From Thermosynechococcus vestitus BP-1 (GTDB lineage Bacteria > Cyanobacteriota > Cyanobacteriia > Thermosynechococcales > Thermosynechococcaceae): DNA of 64,000 nt. This document shows, piece after piece, positions 36,764 through 45,537 of the stretch. Every line of letters starts with the position of its first letter. Position 1 is the first letter of the stretch. The translations under genes and the position numbers were made by a program. The stretch spans positions 372,001 to 436,000 of the forward strand of contig NC_004113.1 in the NCBI RefSeq assembly GCF_000011345.1. The letters are read 5' to 3'. Below the pieces are notes generated by a model that searched no databases, was not told the origin of the DNA, and saw nothing but the letters and a program-made list of their open reading frames with translations.

Positions 36764-37459
36764 TTGAGCTTCCGTCACTGGTCGCCCCCCGCACGGGTAT
36801 TGGCTATTTTTCTATGGATTCTTTGTATTAGCAGTTTGCAGCGATGGCATAGCCTGGCGATCGCTACCCTGCTAGTGGTGCTGCTCTACACCCTAAGCCA
36901 CCTCCCCTGGAAGCGCCTGGGCAAACGTCTACGGCAGATGTGGCTCTTTTTTCTAGGGCTGTGGGCACTTTTGGCACTAACCCCGTGGCCAATGCCATTA
37001 CTGCTCCCTTGGCGCTTGCTGCTGTGTCTGGCTCTGGGGGTGGTCTTGCTCGACACCCTCACCTTTAGCGAGTGGATGCGCGTCTGTCGCTGGTGGGGGC
37101 TACCGCCCCTGTTGGTGGATACCCTGGCATTGACCTATCGCTACCTTTTTGAGCTGGAGGCACAGCTGGCCCAAATGCGGCAGGCTCTGTTTCTGCGAGG
37201 ATTTCAGTTGAGTTGGCGGCGTCTTCGCCCTTGGGGACAAGTGATTGGCAGCTTTCTAATTCGCGCCGAAGAACGATCCCAGCAGATTTACCTAGCAATG
37301 CGGCTACGGGGCTATGGGCAAGGTCTCCAGCGTCGTCCCCAATTTTCTGAGGGCGCACCGTGGAGTTGGGGGCTAACGCTGATTGCTGCCGTAGGGGCAG
37401 GGCTGTTGGCAACCTATGACACCCTTGGGGAAATTCAACTGCCTTTTTGGGGTGAATAG
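36764..37459 (+). CDS. EcfT/CbiQ-like energy-coupling transporter membrane protein
   Basis: A protein of about 231 residues with five or so hydrophobic helices and the family's paired coupling motifs ending in ARG-like sequences: LFLRGFQLSWRRLRP near residue 145 and LAMRLRGYGQGLQRRP near 180. EcfT forms vitamin or metal importers with two EcfA ATPases and a substrate subunit; neither is adjacent. Start: TTG 36764 (LSFRHWSPPARVLA) is preferred; the open frame reaches upstream into ktrA. The substrate is unknown. Confidence 0.8.
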   Translation: MSFRHWSPPARVLAIFLWILCISSLQRWHSLAIATLLVVLLYTLSHLPWKRLGKRLRQMWLFFLGLWALLALTPWPMPLLLPWRLLLCLALGVVLLDTLTFSEWMRVCRWWGLPPLLVDTLALTYRYLFELEAQLAQMRQALFLRGFQLSWRRLRPWGQVIGSFLIRAEERSQQIYLAMRLRGYGQGLQRRPQFSEGAPWSWGLTLIAAVGAGLLATYDTLGEIQLPFWGE

Positions 37460-37529
37460 CTAATGGTGGAAACAGTGATACATTAACATATTAACATTTG
37501 TAAACGGTTGCCCCTTTGAGATTGCCCCT

Positions 37530-38444
37530 ATGAAACCCAAGAACGCGCTTTTCGTTGCGGAGCAGGTGTGCCTCATTGGCCATATTGCGGCGATGGCCTT
37601 TGGCTTAGCGGGGTTGCTCCTCGTCGTGCCTCATCCTGAGTTTATTCTGGCATTGCCCGTGTGGGGTCAGCAACTTTTTCAATGGAGTATGGAGAGTGGG
37701 GGCGTAGTTTATATTGTCCTAGGTGCGCTGGCGATCGCCCTTCATACCTACCGCAACTTTGGCCTTGCCAAACTCCTTAGCTTTTTACTGCCAGCCGTAG
37801 GCATTTCCCTCACCAGTGAACTGTTGGGGACGAGTACCGGCTTTCCCTTTGGCCATTACGGTTACCTCAGTGGCTTGGGCTACAAAATTGCTGGGTTGGT
37901 GCCCTTCACAATTCCCCTGTCCTGGTTTTATATGGGGCTCGTCACGTTTCTTTTGGCCTATAGTGGCTTCATTAGTCGTCCCCTGCGGGAAGGCAAAGGC
38001 GCGGGGTTGGGGGCAGCTTTGATCACGGTAGGATTGGGAGCGCTCTTTTTAACGGCCTGGGATTTTGTCCTTGATCCGGCCATGAGTCAAACCACCATTC
38101 CTTTTTGGCAATTTCAGGAGGTTGGCGAGTTCTTTGGTATGCCCTACCGCAATATTCTGGGCTGGACGGGCACAGGAGCCGTATTTATGGGACTGGCGAT
38201 GATCACGTGGTGGCCAAAGCCAATGGTCGTCAACCGTGGGCAACTGATTACCCCCTTGGTGGTGTATCTGGTAAATTTCGCCTTTGGAGCAATAATTACG
38301 CTCACATCCTTGGATCAGCGCTTTTGGATTCCGGCAACGTTGGGATTTGTGTTGGGGGTCGTGCCGGTCACGGCCCTGTGGTGGTTTGCTGAAGCCCCCC
38401 TAGAGAAAGTTCAGGGGGTCAACATCAATACTGAGGCGGGTTGA
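37530..38444 (+). CDS. cruF: Carotenoid 1',2'-hydratase CruF
   Basis: A 304-residue membrane protein of the CruF/DUF422 family. CruF adds water across the psi end of gamma-carotene in myxol and related glycoside synthesis. Typical features are SELLGTSTGFPFGHYGY near 90-108 and TAWDFVLDPAMSQT near 175, with about seven to eight hydrophobic helices. It stands alone, and its 3' end overlaps the convergent priA by 45 bp. Confidence 0.88.
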   Translation: MKPKNALFVAEQVCLIGHIAAMAFGLAGLLLVVPHPEFILALPVWGQQLFQWSMESGGVVYIVLGALAIALHTYRNFGLAKLLSFLLPAVGISLTSELLGTSTGFPFGHYGYLSGLGYKIAGLVPFTIPLSWFYMGLVTFLLAYSGFISRPLREGKGAGLGAALITVGLGALFLTAWDFVLDPAMSQTTIPFWQFQEVGEFFGMPYRNILGWTGTGAVFMGLAMITWWPKPMVVNRGQLITPLVVYLVNFAFGAIITLTSLDQRFWIPATLGFVLGVVPVTALWWFAEAPLEKVQGVNINTEAG

Positions 38445-40880
38445 GCGGGGACATTCCGCCTTGAGATGGATCAGGGCTTGGCTGAGTCCACAAGTTTGCA
38501 GTGATTGGCCCTTGAGTAAAATTTGCCAGCGGTAGCGGCCAGCAATTTTGGCGATCGCGGCGGGGGCAGGGCCAAGGACTTCCCAGTCTCCCTGAGAAAC
38601 CGCATCTAACCTCTGGAGGTGCTGGGCGATCGCCTGTGCCGTTGCGGCCACGTCCTCAGGATCGGGACTACTCAAGCGCAGCAGGACCAGTTGGGCATAG
38701 GGGGGATAGCCCAAGGGGGCGCGGCTACTTAGCTCCCGGGTAGCAAAGCTGTCCCAGTCATAGGCTTTGACTGCTGTAATCACTGGATGATCCGGCACAT
38801 AGGTTTGGAGAATGACCTGACCGGGATGGGCCCCTCGGCCCGATCGCCCCGCCACTTGGGTGAGAATTTGAAACGTGCGTTCTGCCGCCTGATAATCGGG
38901 CAAGTGCAGGAGACTATCGGCAGCCAAAATTCCCACGAGGGCAACCTGGGGCAGATCAATTCCCTTAGTCAGCATTTGCGTCCCCACCATCACATCGGCT
39001 TCGCCGGCTGCAAATTGCGTCAATAACTGGCGATGGGCACCCTTGCGTTGGGTGGTATCACTGTCAAAGCGCAGGACTCGCAACTGGGGAAAGAGGCGAT
39101 TCAGTTCCCTCACTACCCGCTGCGTTCCGCCACCGAAGGGCTTGAGATAGGGGGAGCCACAACTAGGACAGCGCTGCGGCACCCTCTGAGTGTAGTTGCA
39201 GTAATGACAGCGCAGCACTTCCATCTCTTCGCCAAAGAGGTGCCCAGTAAGAGACACACTGCAATGGGGACAGTAGATCACTGTGCCACAACTGCGACAG
39301 GAGACAAACGTGCTGTGACCCCGCCGCGGCACAAAGAGAATCGCCTGCTGTCCCTGCAGATTCTCCAGCGCTTCTTGCAGCGGACGACTGAGCATCGAAC
39401 GGTTGCCCCGGTGCAATTCTTGGCGCATATCCACGATCGTGATGGGGGGTAAGGGGGCGGCATGAATGCGCTGCGGTAGGGAAAGGAGGTGAATCTGTCC
39501 CTCCTGGGCAGCCTGCCAAGTGCTGAGGGCAGGGGTGGCGGTTCCCAAAATCAGGGGACACTGTTGCTGGCGCGATCGCCATTGGGCAACGGTGCGGGCA
39601 TGGTAGCAGGGCTGAGGTTGATCCTGTTTGTAGCCGCTGTCGTGCTCTTCATCGAGAATGATCAAACCCAAGCCCACTAAAGGCAGTAGTACCGCCGAGC
39701 GCGTGCCAATGATCACTCGCGGCTCCGGCATCAAAGTCAATCGCCAAGTATCGTAGCGCTCTCCCTCACTGAGACCGCTGTGATAAACCAACAGGCGTTC
39801 ACCAAAGCGGGCTCGCACTCGATCCGTGAGTTGGGGTGTTAAGCCAATCTCGGGCACCAGCAACAGGGCCGATCGCCCCCGCCCTAGACACTGAGCAATG
39901 ACTTGTAGATAAACTTCCGTTTTGCCCGAGCCCGTGACGCCGTGTAGGAGAAAGGTTTGGGCGCAGTCTAGGTGTTTTGAAATGACGTGCAGGGCAGTGG
40001 CTTGGGCCGGCGTCAGCGTTTTTGGCCGATCGGGTGTCACCGCTATCCCCTGTTCAGTGCGGCAGTGCTGCTGCTGCACAATGGCAATGTATCCCTTGGC
40101 AGCGAGGCGGTGGAGGGTTTGGGGGGTCGTGCCCGTGGCCTTGAGCACCTCCTGGAGCCAGCAATCGCGACCCTGTTGCTGCAAGTAGCGGAGGATTTGG
40201 CGCTGCCGCTGTGTTAAGGTCTTCCCTTCACTATTGAGGAGTACCACCGCCTGTTGCCGTTTTGGCTGCTGACTGGCGGCGGCCGCTAAGTAGGTTTCCA
40301 CTAAGCCAAGGCGTTCCAGTTCTTTGAGGGCCCGCTGAACCTTGGGCAGCTGTTGCTGGAGGTAGCGCACACTGTAGTCCCCACTGCCTTTGGTCTGGAG
40401 AAAGCGCAGTAGATGTTGCCCTTGTTCCGAAAGGGGGGGAATTCCCTGGGGTGGCCGCAGGCGTACCCGCCGTTGCGATCGCCCCAAAACCCCCGGCGGC
40501 AACGCAGTGCGTACCACTTGGATCAAAGGCGTGCAGTAGTAGGTGGCAATCTGCTCTAACAGGGCCCAATAGTCCTTGGGAAAAAGCTGCTGGTCAACCA
40601 CCTCAAGGAGCGATCGCAACCCCTGGGGATCGACCGATGGCGGCAATACCGCCAACACCTCTAGGACAATCCCCCGCACCACCTGAGAGCCAAAGGGCAC
40701 TTCCACCACGTCCCCTCCCTGCACCCGCCAACCCCTAGGAATTTGGTAGGTATAGGCTGCGGTTGCCCCCGGACAGTCCACAAGCACACTGGCGAAGGCA
40801 GGGCCTTCATCGTATTCTGCGCTGGAGACCTCCGCCTTCAGGCAGGGGAGGAAGGCGCGGCCGCCGTTGAGTTGTTGCAT
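38400..40880 (-). CDS. priA: Primosomal replication restart helicase PriA
   Basis: An 826-residue 3'-to-5' helicase that reloads the replisome at stalled forks. Walker A is LLHGVTGSGKTEVYLQV; the helicase box II is LIILDEEHDSGYKQDQ. Then come zinc ligands in SCRSCGTVIYCPHCSVSLTG and LRCHYCNYTQRVPQRCPSCG, and GTQMLTKGIDLPQVALVG. ATG 40880 has AAAGGAG 8 nt upstream. The frame is open further upstream, but that stretch overlaps a tnpB remnant and is not expected to be translated. The C-terminus overlaps cruF by 45 bp. Confidence 0.95.
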   Translation of the reverse strand: MQQLNGGRAFLPCLKAEVSSAEYDEGPAFASVLVDCPGATAAYTYQIPRGWRVQGGDVVEVPFGSQVVRGIVLEVLAVLPPSVDPQGLRSLLEVVDQQLFPKDYWALLEQIATYYCTPLIQVVRTALPPGVLGRSQRRVRLRPPQGIPPLSEQGQHLLRFLQTKGSGDYSVRYLQQQLPKVQRALKELERLGLVETYLAAAASQQPKRQQAVVLLNSEGKTLTQRQRQILRYLQQQGRDCWLQEVLKATGTTPQTLHRLAAKGYIAIVQQQHCRTEQGIAVTPDRPKTLTPAQATALHVISKHLDCAQTFLLHGVTGSGKTEVYLQVIAQCLGRGRSALLLVPEIGLTPQLTDRVRARFGERLLVYHSGLSEGERYDTWRLTLMPEPRVIIGTRSAVLLPLVGLGLIILDEEHDSGYKQDQPQPCYHARTVAQWRSRQQQCPLILGTATPALSTWQAAQEGQIHLLSLPQRIHAAPLPPITIVDMRQELHRGNRSMLSRPLQEALENLQGQQAILFVPRRGHSTFVSCRSCGTVIYCPHCSVSLTGHLFGEEMEVLRCHYCNYTQRVPQRCPSCGSPYLKPFGGGTQRVVRELNRLFPQLRVLRFDSDTTQRKGAHRQLLTQFAAGEADVMVGTQMLTKGIDLPQVALVGILAADSLLHLPDYQAAERTFQILTQVAGRSGRGAHPGQVILQTYVPDHPVITAVKAYDWDSFATRELSSRAPLGYPPYAQLVLLRLSSPDPEDVAATAQAIAQHLQRLDAVSQGDWEVLGPAPAAIAKIAGRYRWQILLKGQSLQTCGLSQALIHLKAECPRSTRLSIDVDPLNFL

Positions 40881-40901
40881 GTTACAAACTCCTTTAGTAA
40901 A

Positions 40902-41103
40902 ACCCAAAGGATGAAGTTGCGTTGACTGTGACCTTAACGCGGCCATCAACATTTTGGCGGCCGGGCAGGCCGTGACCGCACGTGGAGATGGTGCTAGACC
41001 TGTTCAAGCTTCGGCTTGTTCGGGCGACTGTCGGTGAAGCGTGAACCATCCTGATGCCTCTGGTGTCAGGAATCCGCCGCCTTGAGGCGAGGGAAGATGT
41101 CAA
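40902..41103 (+). mobile_element. tnpB: Right-end remnant of a TnpB element
   Basis: From 40915 a 40-codon frame to a TGA at 41035 reads CDLNAAINILAAGQAVTARG and then ARPVQASACSGDCR, the C-terminal tail of TnpB after the last catalytic Asp (usually DRDxNAAxNIL). After the stop comes a GC-rich hairpin (CCGCC/GGCG) and then GGAAGATGTCAA, the same terminal TGTCAA as in the three other elements. All the rest of the gene is missing. It is the omega-RNA-like portion of the element that has survived, between priA and putA. Confidence 0.75.
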
Positions 41104-41437
41104 GGCGACTATATCACCTCCTCGGGTCGTGGTTGATCCCGAGGGGCATCGTCTCAACTGTCGCTGCTTGGAGAAGCTGCCGCAGGCCTGGTAGGCGCCC
41201 CAGGTCTTGCTGGCCAGTGGTGCGCCGCTTTGCCAAGGGGACAGTCCTAGGAACAAGTATCACAGCCGCCGGCTTTGCCCCGATCAGGGATCGTCGGGGT
41301 TGCCTTGGCTAAGGTGTTGGAGCGCCTTTGCTTGATGGGAGTAAGCCGCCAATTGATTCGTCCGCACTGAGAATTCGGTTGTTTGTTGAAGAGGACATGG
41401 GAAAATAGGAAAAACTGCTCCTCACCTCAAATTCTCC
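41104..41437. other. Unexplained stretch upstream of putA
   Basis: No gene is recognised. A plus-strand frame of about 60 codons with one internal stop (starting near CCTCCTCGGGTCGTGGTTGA) shows no clear similarity. GC-rich dyads such as TCCTCGGG/CCCGAGG are present around 41117-41142. No HIP1 octamer occurs until putA. Part of it must hold the putA promoter. Confidence 0.35.
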
Positions 41438-44380
41438 ATGACCGGTCTTTACGAAGCAGAAACGATCGCGATCGCCCGGCAACTGTGGGCGGCCAGCCAA
41501 GAGTCCCGCAACTTTTTTAGCCAACTGCGGGAGCAAATGCGCATTGAAGATAAGCTCCTCGGCTGGGCCATGGAACATCCGGGTCTACGGGTACAACTCT
41601 TTCGCCTCATTGACTGTCTGCCCAGTCTGCGCAGTCAAACCGAGGTGGCACGCCACCTGCAGGAGTACCTCAGTGATCCCAGTGTGGAGTTGCCGCCCGG
41701 GCTGAAAAAACTCTTGAACTTTGCCCAGCCGGATTCCCTGCCGGCCCAAGCAGCGGCAACCACCTTCACAACAGCAGTGCAAGCCCTGGCCCACAAGTAC
41801 ATTGCCGGTGAAACCACCGAGCAGGTGCTAAAAACCATTGGCCGTCTGCGCAAGCAGGGCATGCTGGTGACGATGGATATTCTTGGGGAAGCGGTGATTA
41901 CGGAGGCAGAGGCACAGCAGTATTGCGATCGCTACCTTGACTTGATGGAGCACCTCAGTCCCTTGGGCCAACGGGAGGGCGTGAATCCAGTCCAGGTCTC
42001 CGTAAAGCTGACGGCCTTTTACTCCCAGTTTGATCCTTTGGATGTTTCTGGCTGCCGTGCCAAGGTGGGAGAGCCGATTCGCCGGCTGTTGCATCGTGCC
42101 CAAGAATTGGGGGTGGCAGTGCACTTTGATATGGAGCAGTATGCCTACAAAGACATTACCTTGGCGATCCTCAAGGATATTTTGCTAGAGCCAGAGTTTC
42201 GCGATCGCGCCGATATTGGGCTAACACTGCAGGCCTATTTGCGGGATAGCTACCAAGATGCCCAAGACCTCATTACTTGGGTACAACAGCGGGGCACCCC
42301 CATCACTGTGCGGGTGGTCAAGGGCGCCTACTGGGATCAGGAACTCATTAAGGCAGTGCAACATCATTGGCCGTTGCCCGTCTATCAACACAAACAGAAC
42401 ACGGATGCCAACTTTGAGCGCATCATTGAACTGCTCCTGAGTCACCATACGGTGTTGCGCACAGCGATCGCGAGCCATAATGTGCGTTCCCAAGCGCGGG
42501 CGATCGCAATTGCTCAACGGCAGCACATTCCGCCCACGGCCATGGAATGCCAAGTTCTCTACGGCATGGCCGATAAACTGGCCAAGGCATTGGTGGAGGC
42601 AGGGCAAACGGTGCGGGTCTATTGTCCCTATGGCGATCTCATTCCGGGGATGGCCTACCTGATTCGGCGACTCCTGGAAAATACCGCCAATAGTTCCTTT
42701 TTACGCCAACAGTTGGGGGCTGTGGCCATCGAGGAATTACTGGCCCCACCGGAACCAACGGCGGACTTTGAAGCCGTGAACGTTCATCTGACCACGGGCA
42801 AGACTTCAACCTTTGTCAATGCTGCCAATAGTGACTATGCCCGAGCCAGCCAGCGGGAAGCCATTCAAGCGGCCTTAATCCATGTCCATCGCCAACTGGG
42901 GCAAACCTATACTCCCATCATCAATGGCGATCGCGTCAATCCCCGCGAATACAGTGAGTCCCTGAACCCTTCGCAGCCGGAGGAAATCGTCGGTCGGGTT
43001 GGCTTGGCCACCATTGAGGATGCCGAGCATGCGATCCGGGCTGCCAAAGCCGCTCAAGCCCAATGGCAACAGACCTCCGTGGCTGAACGGGCAACCCTGC
43101 TCCGGCGGGCAGCAGACCTCCTAGAGGCACAGCGCCATGAACTGGTGGCTTGGATGTGCTACGAAGTGGGCAAGGTGGTGGCAGAAGGGGATGCCGAAGT
43201 CTCCGAAGCCGTTGATTTTTGCCGCTACTACGCCGATGAAATGGAGCGCCTCAGCAGCGGCTATGACCGCAACTTTCCCGGTGAAACCAACCATTACCAC
43301 TACCAAGGGCGGGGCCTTGCGGTTGTGATTTCTCCTTGGAACTTTCCCTTGGCGATTCCCACCGGTATGACCGCGGCCGCCCTAGTGACAGGTAACTGCA
43401 CGATTCTCAAACCTGCGGATCCCGCCGCCGTCGTTGCTGCCAAACTAGCGGAGATCCTGATGGCCGCCGGTTTTCCGCCGGGGGTGTTTCAGTTTCTCCC
43501 CGGACGTGGCTCCGTGATTGGCCCCTATTTAACCCAACATCCCGATGTACATCTCATCGCCTTTACTGGCTCCCAAGAGGTGGGTTGCCGCATTATTGCT
43601 GAGGCAGCAGTGTTACAGCGGGGACAAAGCCACATCAAGCGGGTGATTGCCGAGATGGGGGGCAAAAACGCCATCATCATTGACGAAAGTGCCGACTTAG
43701 ATCAGGCAGTGGCGGGGGTTGTGCAGTCCGCCTTTGGCTACAGCGGCCAAAAATGCTCCGCCTGTTCGCGGGTGATTGTCCTTGAGTCCATCTACAAACC
43801 CTTTGTGGAGCGCTTAGTGGCGGCCACCCAGTCCCTGAATATTGGGCCAGCCCACTTGCCCAGTACCCGTGTCGGACCGGTGGTGACAGCCGCTGCCCGC
43901 GATCGCATTCAGGAATACATTGCCAAAGGACAGCAAGAGGCGGAACTCCTCTTGAGCGTACCGGTACCGGAGATGGGCTATTTTGTCTCGCCCACGATCT
44001 TTACCAACGTGCCCCCCACGGCCACGATCGCCCAAGAGGAAATTTTTGGCCCGGTGCTGGCCGTCCTACGGGCAGAAACCTTCACCCAAGCCCTTGCAAT
44101 TGCCAATGCCACCGCCTATGCCCTGACAGGGGGGCTGTATTCGCGGACGCCCTCCCATATTCAGCAGGCCAAAGCCCAATTTGCTGTAGGGAACCTGTAC
44201 ATCAATCGGGGGATTACAGGGGCGATCGTGGATCGGCAGCCCTTTGGCGGCTTTAAGCTGTCGGGGATTGGCTCCAAAGCCGGTGGACGCGATTACCTGC
44301 TGCAATTCCTTGAACCGCGGGTCATTACCGAGAATGTCCAACGTCAAGGGTTTGCCCCCATTGCCGGAGTCGATGATTGA
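41438..44380 (+). CDS. putA: Bifunctional proline dehydrogenase / 1-pyrroline-5-carboxylate dehydrogenase
   Basis: Oxidises proline to glutamate in two steps. The 980 residues hold a FAD TIM-barrel proline dehydrogenase from about 85 to 430 (GRLRKQGMLVTMDILGEAV, LTLQAYLRDSYQDAQDL, VRVVKGAYWDQEL and YCPYGDLIPGMAYLIRRLLE), then an aldehyde dehydrogenase from about 480 on with VISPWNFPLAIPTGM, FTGSQEVG, EMGGKNAII and catalytic C773 in SGQKCSACSRV. There is no N-terminal ribbon-helix-helix, so it does not act as its own repressor as in E. coli. The length fits the minimal type A PutA. The stop overlaps the next gene (TGATG). Confidence 0.94.
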   Translation: MTGLYEAETIAIARQLWAASQESRNFFSQLREQMRIEDKLLGWAMEHPGLRVQLFRLIDCLPSLRSQTEVARHLQEYLSDPSVELPPGLKKLLNFAQPDSLPAQAAATTFTTAVQALAHKYIAGETTEQVLKTIGRLRKQGMLVTMDILGEAVITEAEAQQYCDRYLDLMEHLSPLGQREGVNPVQVSVKLTAFYSQFDPLDVSGCRAKVGEPIRRLLHRAQELGVAVHFDMEQYAYKDITLAILKDILLEPEFRDRADIGLTLQAYLRDSYQDAQDLITWVQQRGTPITVRVVKGAYWDQELIKAVQHHWPLPVYQHKQNTDANFERIIELLLSHHTVLRTAIASHNVRSQARAIAIAQRQHIPPTAMECQVLYGMADKLAKALVEAGQTVRVYCPYGDLIPGMAYLIRRLLENTANSSFLRQQLGAVAIEELLAPPEPTADFEAVNVHLTTGKTSTFVNAANSDYARASQREAIQAALIHVHRQLGQTYTPIINGDRVNPREYSESLNPSQPEEIVGRVGLATIEDAEHAIRAAKAAQAQWQQTSVAERATLLRRAADLLEAQRHELVAWMCYEVGKVVAEGDAEVSEAVDFCRYYADEMERLSSGYDRNFPGETNHYHYQGRGLAVVISPWNFPLAIPTGMTAAALVTGNCTILKPADPAAVVAAKLAEILMAAGFPPGVFQFLPGRGSVIGPYLTQHPDVHLIAFTGSQEVGCRIIAEAAVLQRGQSHIKRVIAEMGGKNAIIIDESADLDQAVAGVVQSAFGYSGQKCSACSRVIVLESIYKPFVERLVAATQSLNIGPAHLPSTRVGPVVTAAARDRIQEYIAKGQQEAELLLSVPVPEMGYFVSPTIFTNVPPTATIAQEEIFGPVLAVLRAETFTQALAIANATAYALTGGLYSRTPSHIQQAKAQFAVGNLYINRGITGAIVDRQPFGGFKLSGIGSKAGGRDYLLQFLEPRVITENVQRQGFAPIAGVDD

Positions 44381-45537
44381 TGCCAAAAGGGACTCAGCTA
44401 TTGGCCGCCCTTCAGGAGCGCATCAGGGCAGCGGGCGCCATTTCCTTCTGTGAGTTTATGGCCTTGGCGCTCTATGCACCCCAGTGGGGCTATTACAATC
44501 GTCCCCAACTGCAAATTGGTCGGCGCGGCGACTTTATCACCTCCAGCAGTCTCACGAGGGATTTTGCGGAACTGCTCACTGAGGCTTTTGTGCAGATGTG
44601 GCATGCCTTGGAGCGACCGCAGCGATTTACTCTCCTAGAGATGGGTGCCGGTGAAGGCCAATTTGCTGAGGGGGTCTTGGGCTATAGCCAAGCCACCTAT
44701 CCCGATTTCTTTGCCGCCCTTGAGTACCAAATTCAAGAGCCATCCCCCAGTTTACGGGAACGGCAACGGCAACGCTTGGCACCGTGGGGCGATCGCCTGC
44801 GCTGGCGAGACTTGGACACCGCCTGTGAACCCATTGTTGGCTGCATCTTTAGCAATGAGCTGGTAGATGCCTTTCCCGTCCATCGGCTGCAATGGCAGGG
44901 GGATAATTGGCAGGAAATTTATGTCAGCCTCAATGCCCAGGGAGCGTTTCAGGAGGTCTTGGGTCCCCTCAGCGACGATCGCATTCACGAGTACTTTGCC
45001 ACCGTTGGCATTGATCCGCAGCAGCAGGGCTACAGCGACGGCTACCGTACTGAGGTTAATTTGAACCTGATCCCATGGCTCAAGGATCTAAGTGAGCACC
45101 TAAAGCGGGGCTTTGTTCTTACCATTGACTATGGTTATCCCGCCCAGCAATACTATCATCCCGCCCGCTGTGAGGGCACGTTGCAGTGCTACTACCAACA
45201 CCGCTGCCACAACAATCCTTACTGCTTTGTTGGCGAGCAGGACATTACGGCCCATGTGGATGTGACGGCTTTGACATGCTATGGTGAGCAATTTGGTCTT
45301 GCAACCCTCTATGTCACCCGCCAGAGTTTATTTCTCATGGCTTTGGGCCTAGGCGATCGCCTAGTGGCACAACAACAGAGTAATGGCAATCTCCTGCAAG
45401 CCCTCAACCGCCATCAAGCCCTCCACCAACTCATTGATCCCCTTGGCCTCGGGGGCTTTTACGTCGTTCTCCAAGGGAAGCAAGCCCGCCTCAATCTACC
45501 GCAACTCGAGGAAGCGGTTCAGGGATTCGCTCAATGA
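44380..45537 (+). CDS. MidA/NDUFAF7-family methyltransferase
   Basis: A 385-residue class I SAM-dependent methyltransferase: MALALYAPQWGYYNRPQLQI, GRRGDFITSSSLTRDFAELL, SAM motif LLEMGAGEGQFAEGVL near 90, and SNELVDAFPVHRLQW near 155. Mitochondrial NDUFAF7 methylates an arginine of complex I subunit NDUFS2; the substrate in cyanobacteria (perhaps the NDH-1 complex) is only inferred. The ATG at 44380 overlaps the putA stop by 1 bp. The 3' end overlaps sqdX by 7 bp, converging. Confidence 0.88.
   Translation: MPKGTQLLAALQERIRAAGAISFCEFMALALYAPQWGYYNRPQLQIGRRGDFITSSSLTRDFAELLTEAFVQMWHALERPQRFTLLEMGAGEGQFAEGVLGYSQATYPDFFAALEYQIQEPSPSLRERQRQRLAPWGDRLRWRDLDTACEPIVGCIFSNELVDAFPVHRLQWQGDNWQEIYVSLNAQGAFQEVLGPLSDDRIHEYFATVGIDPQQQGYSDGYRTEVNLNLIPWLKDLSEHLKRGFVLTIDYGYPAQQYYHPARCEGTLQCYYQHRCHNNPYCFVGEQDITAHVDVTALTCYGEQFGLATLYVTRQSLFLMALGLGDRLVAQQQSNGNLLQALNRHQALHQLIDPLGLGGFYVVLQGKQARLNLPQLEEAVQGFAQ

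Noticed and set aside
44377-44379. TTG start for the MidA-type methyltransferase
   Set aside because: The ATG directly after it (44380) is the better start and gives the common TGATG overlap with putA.
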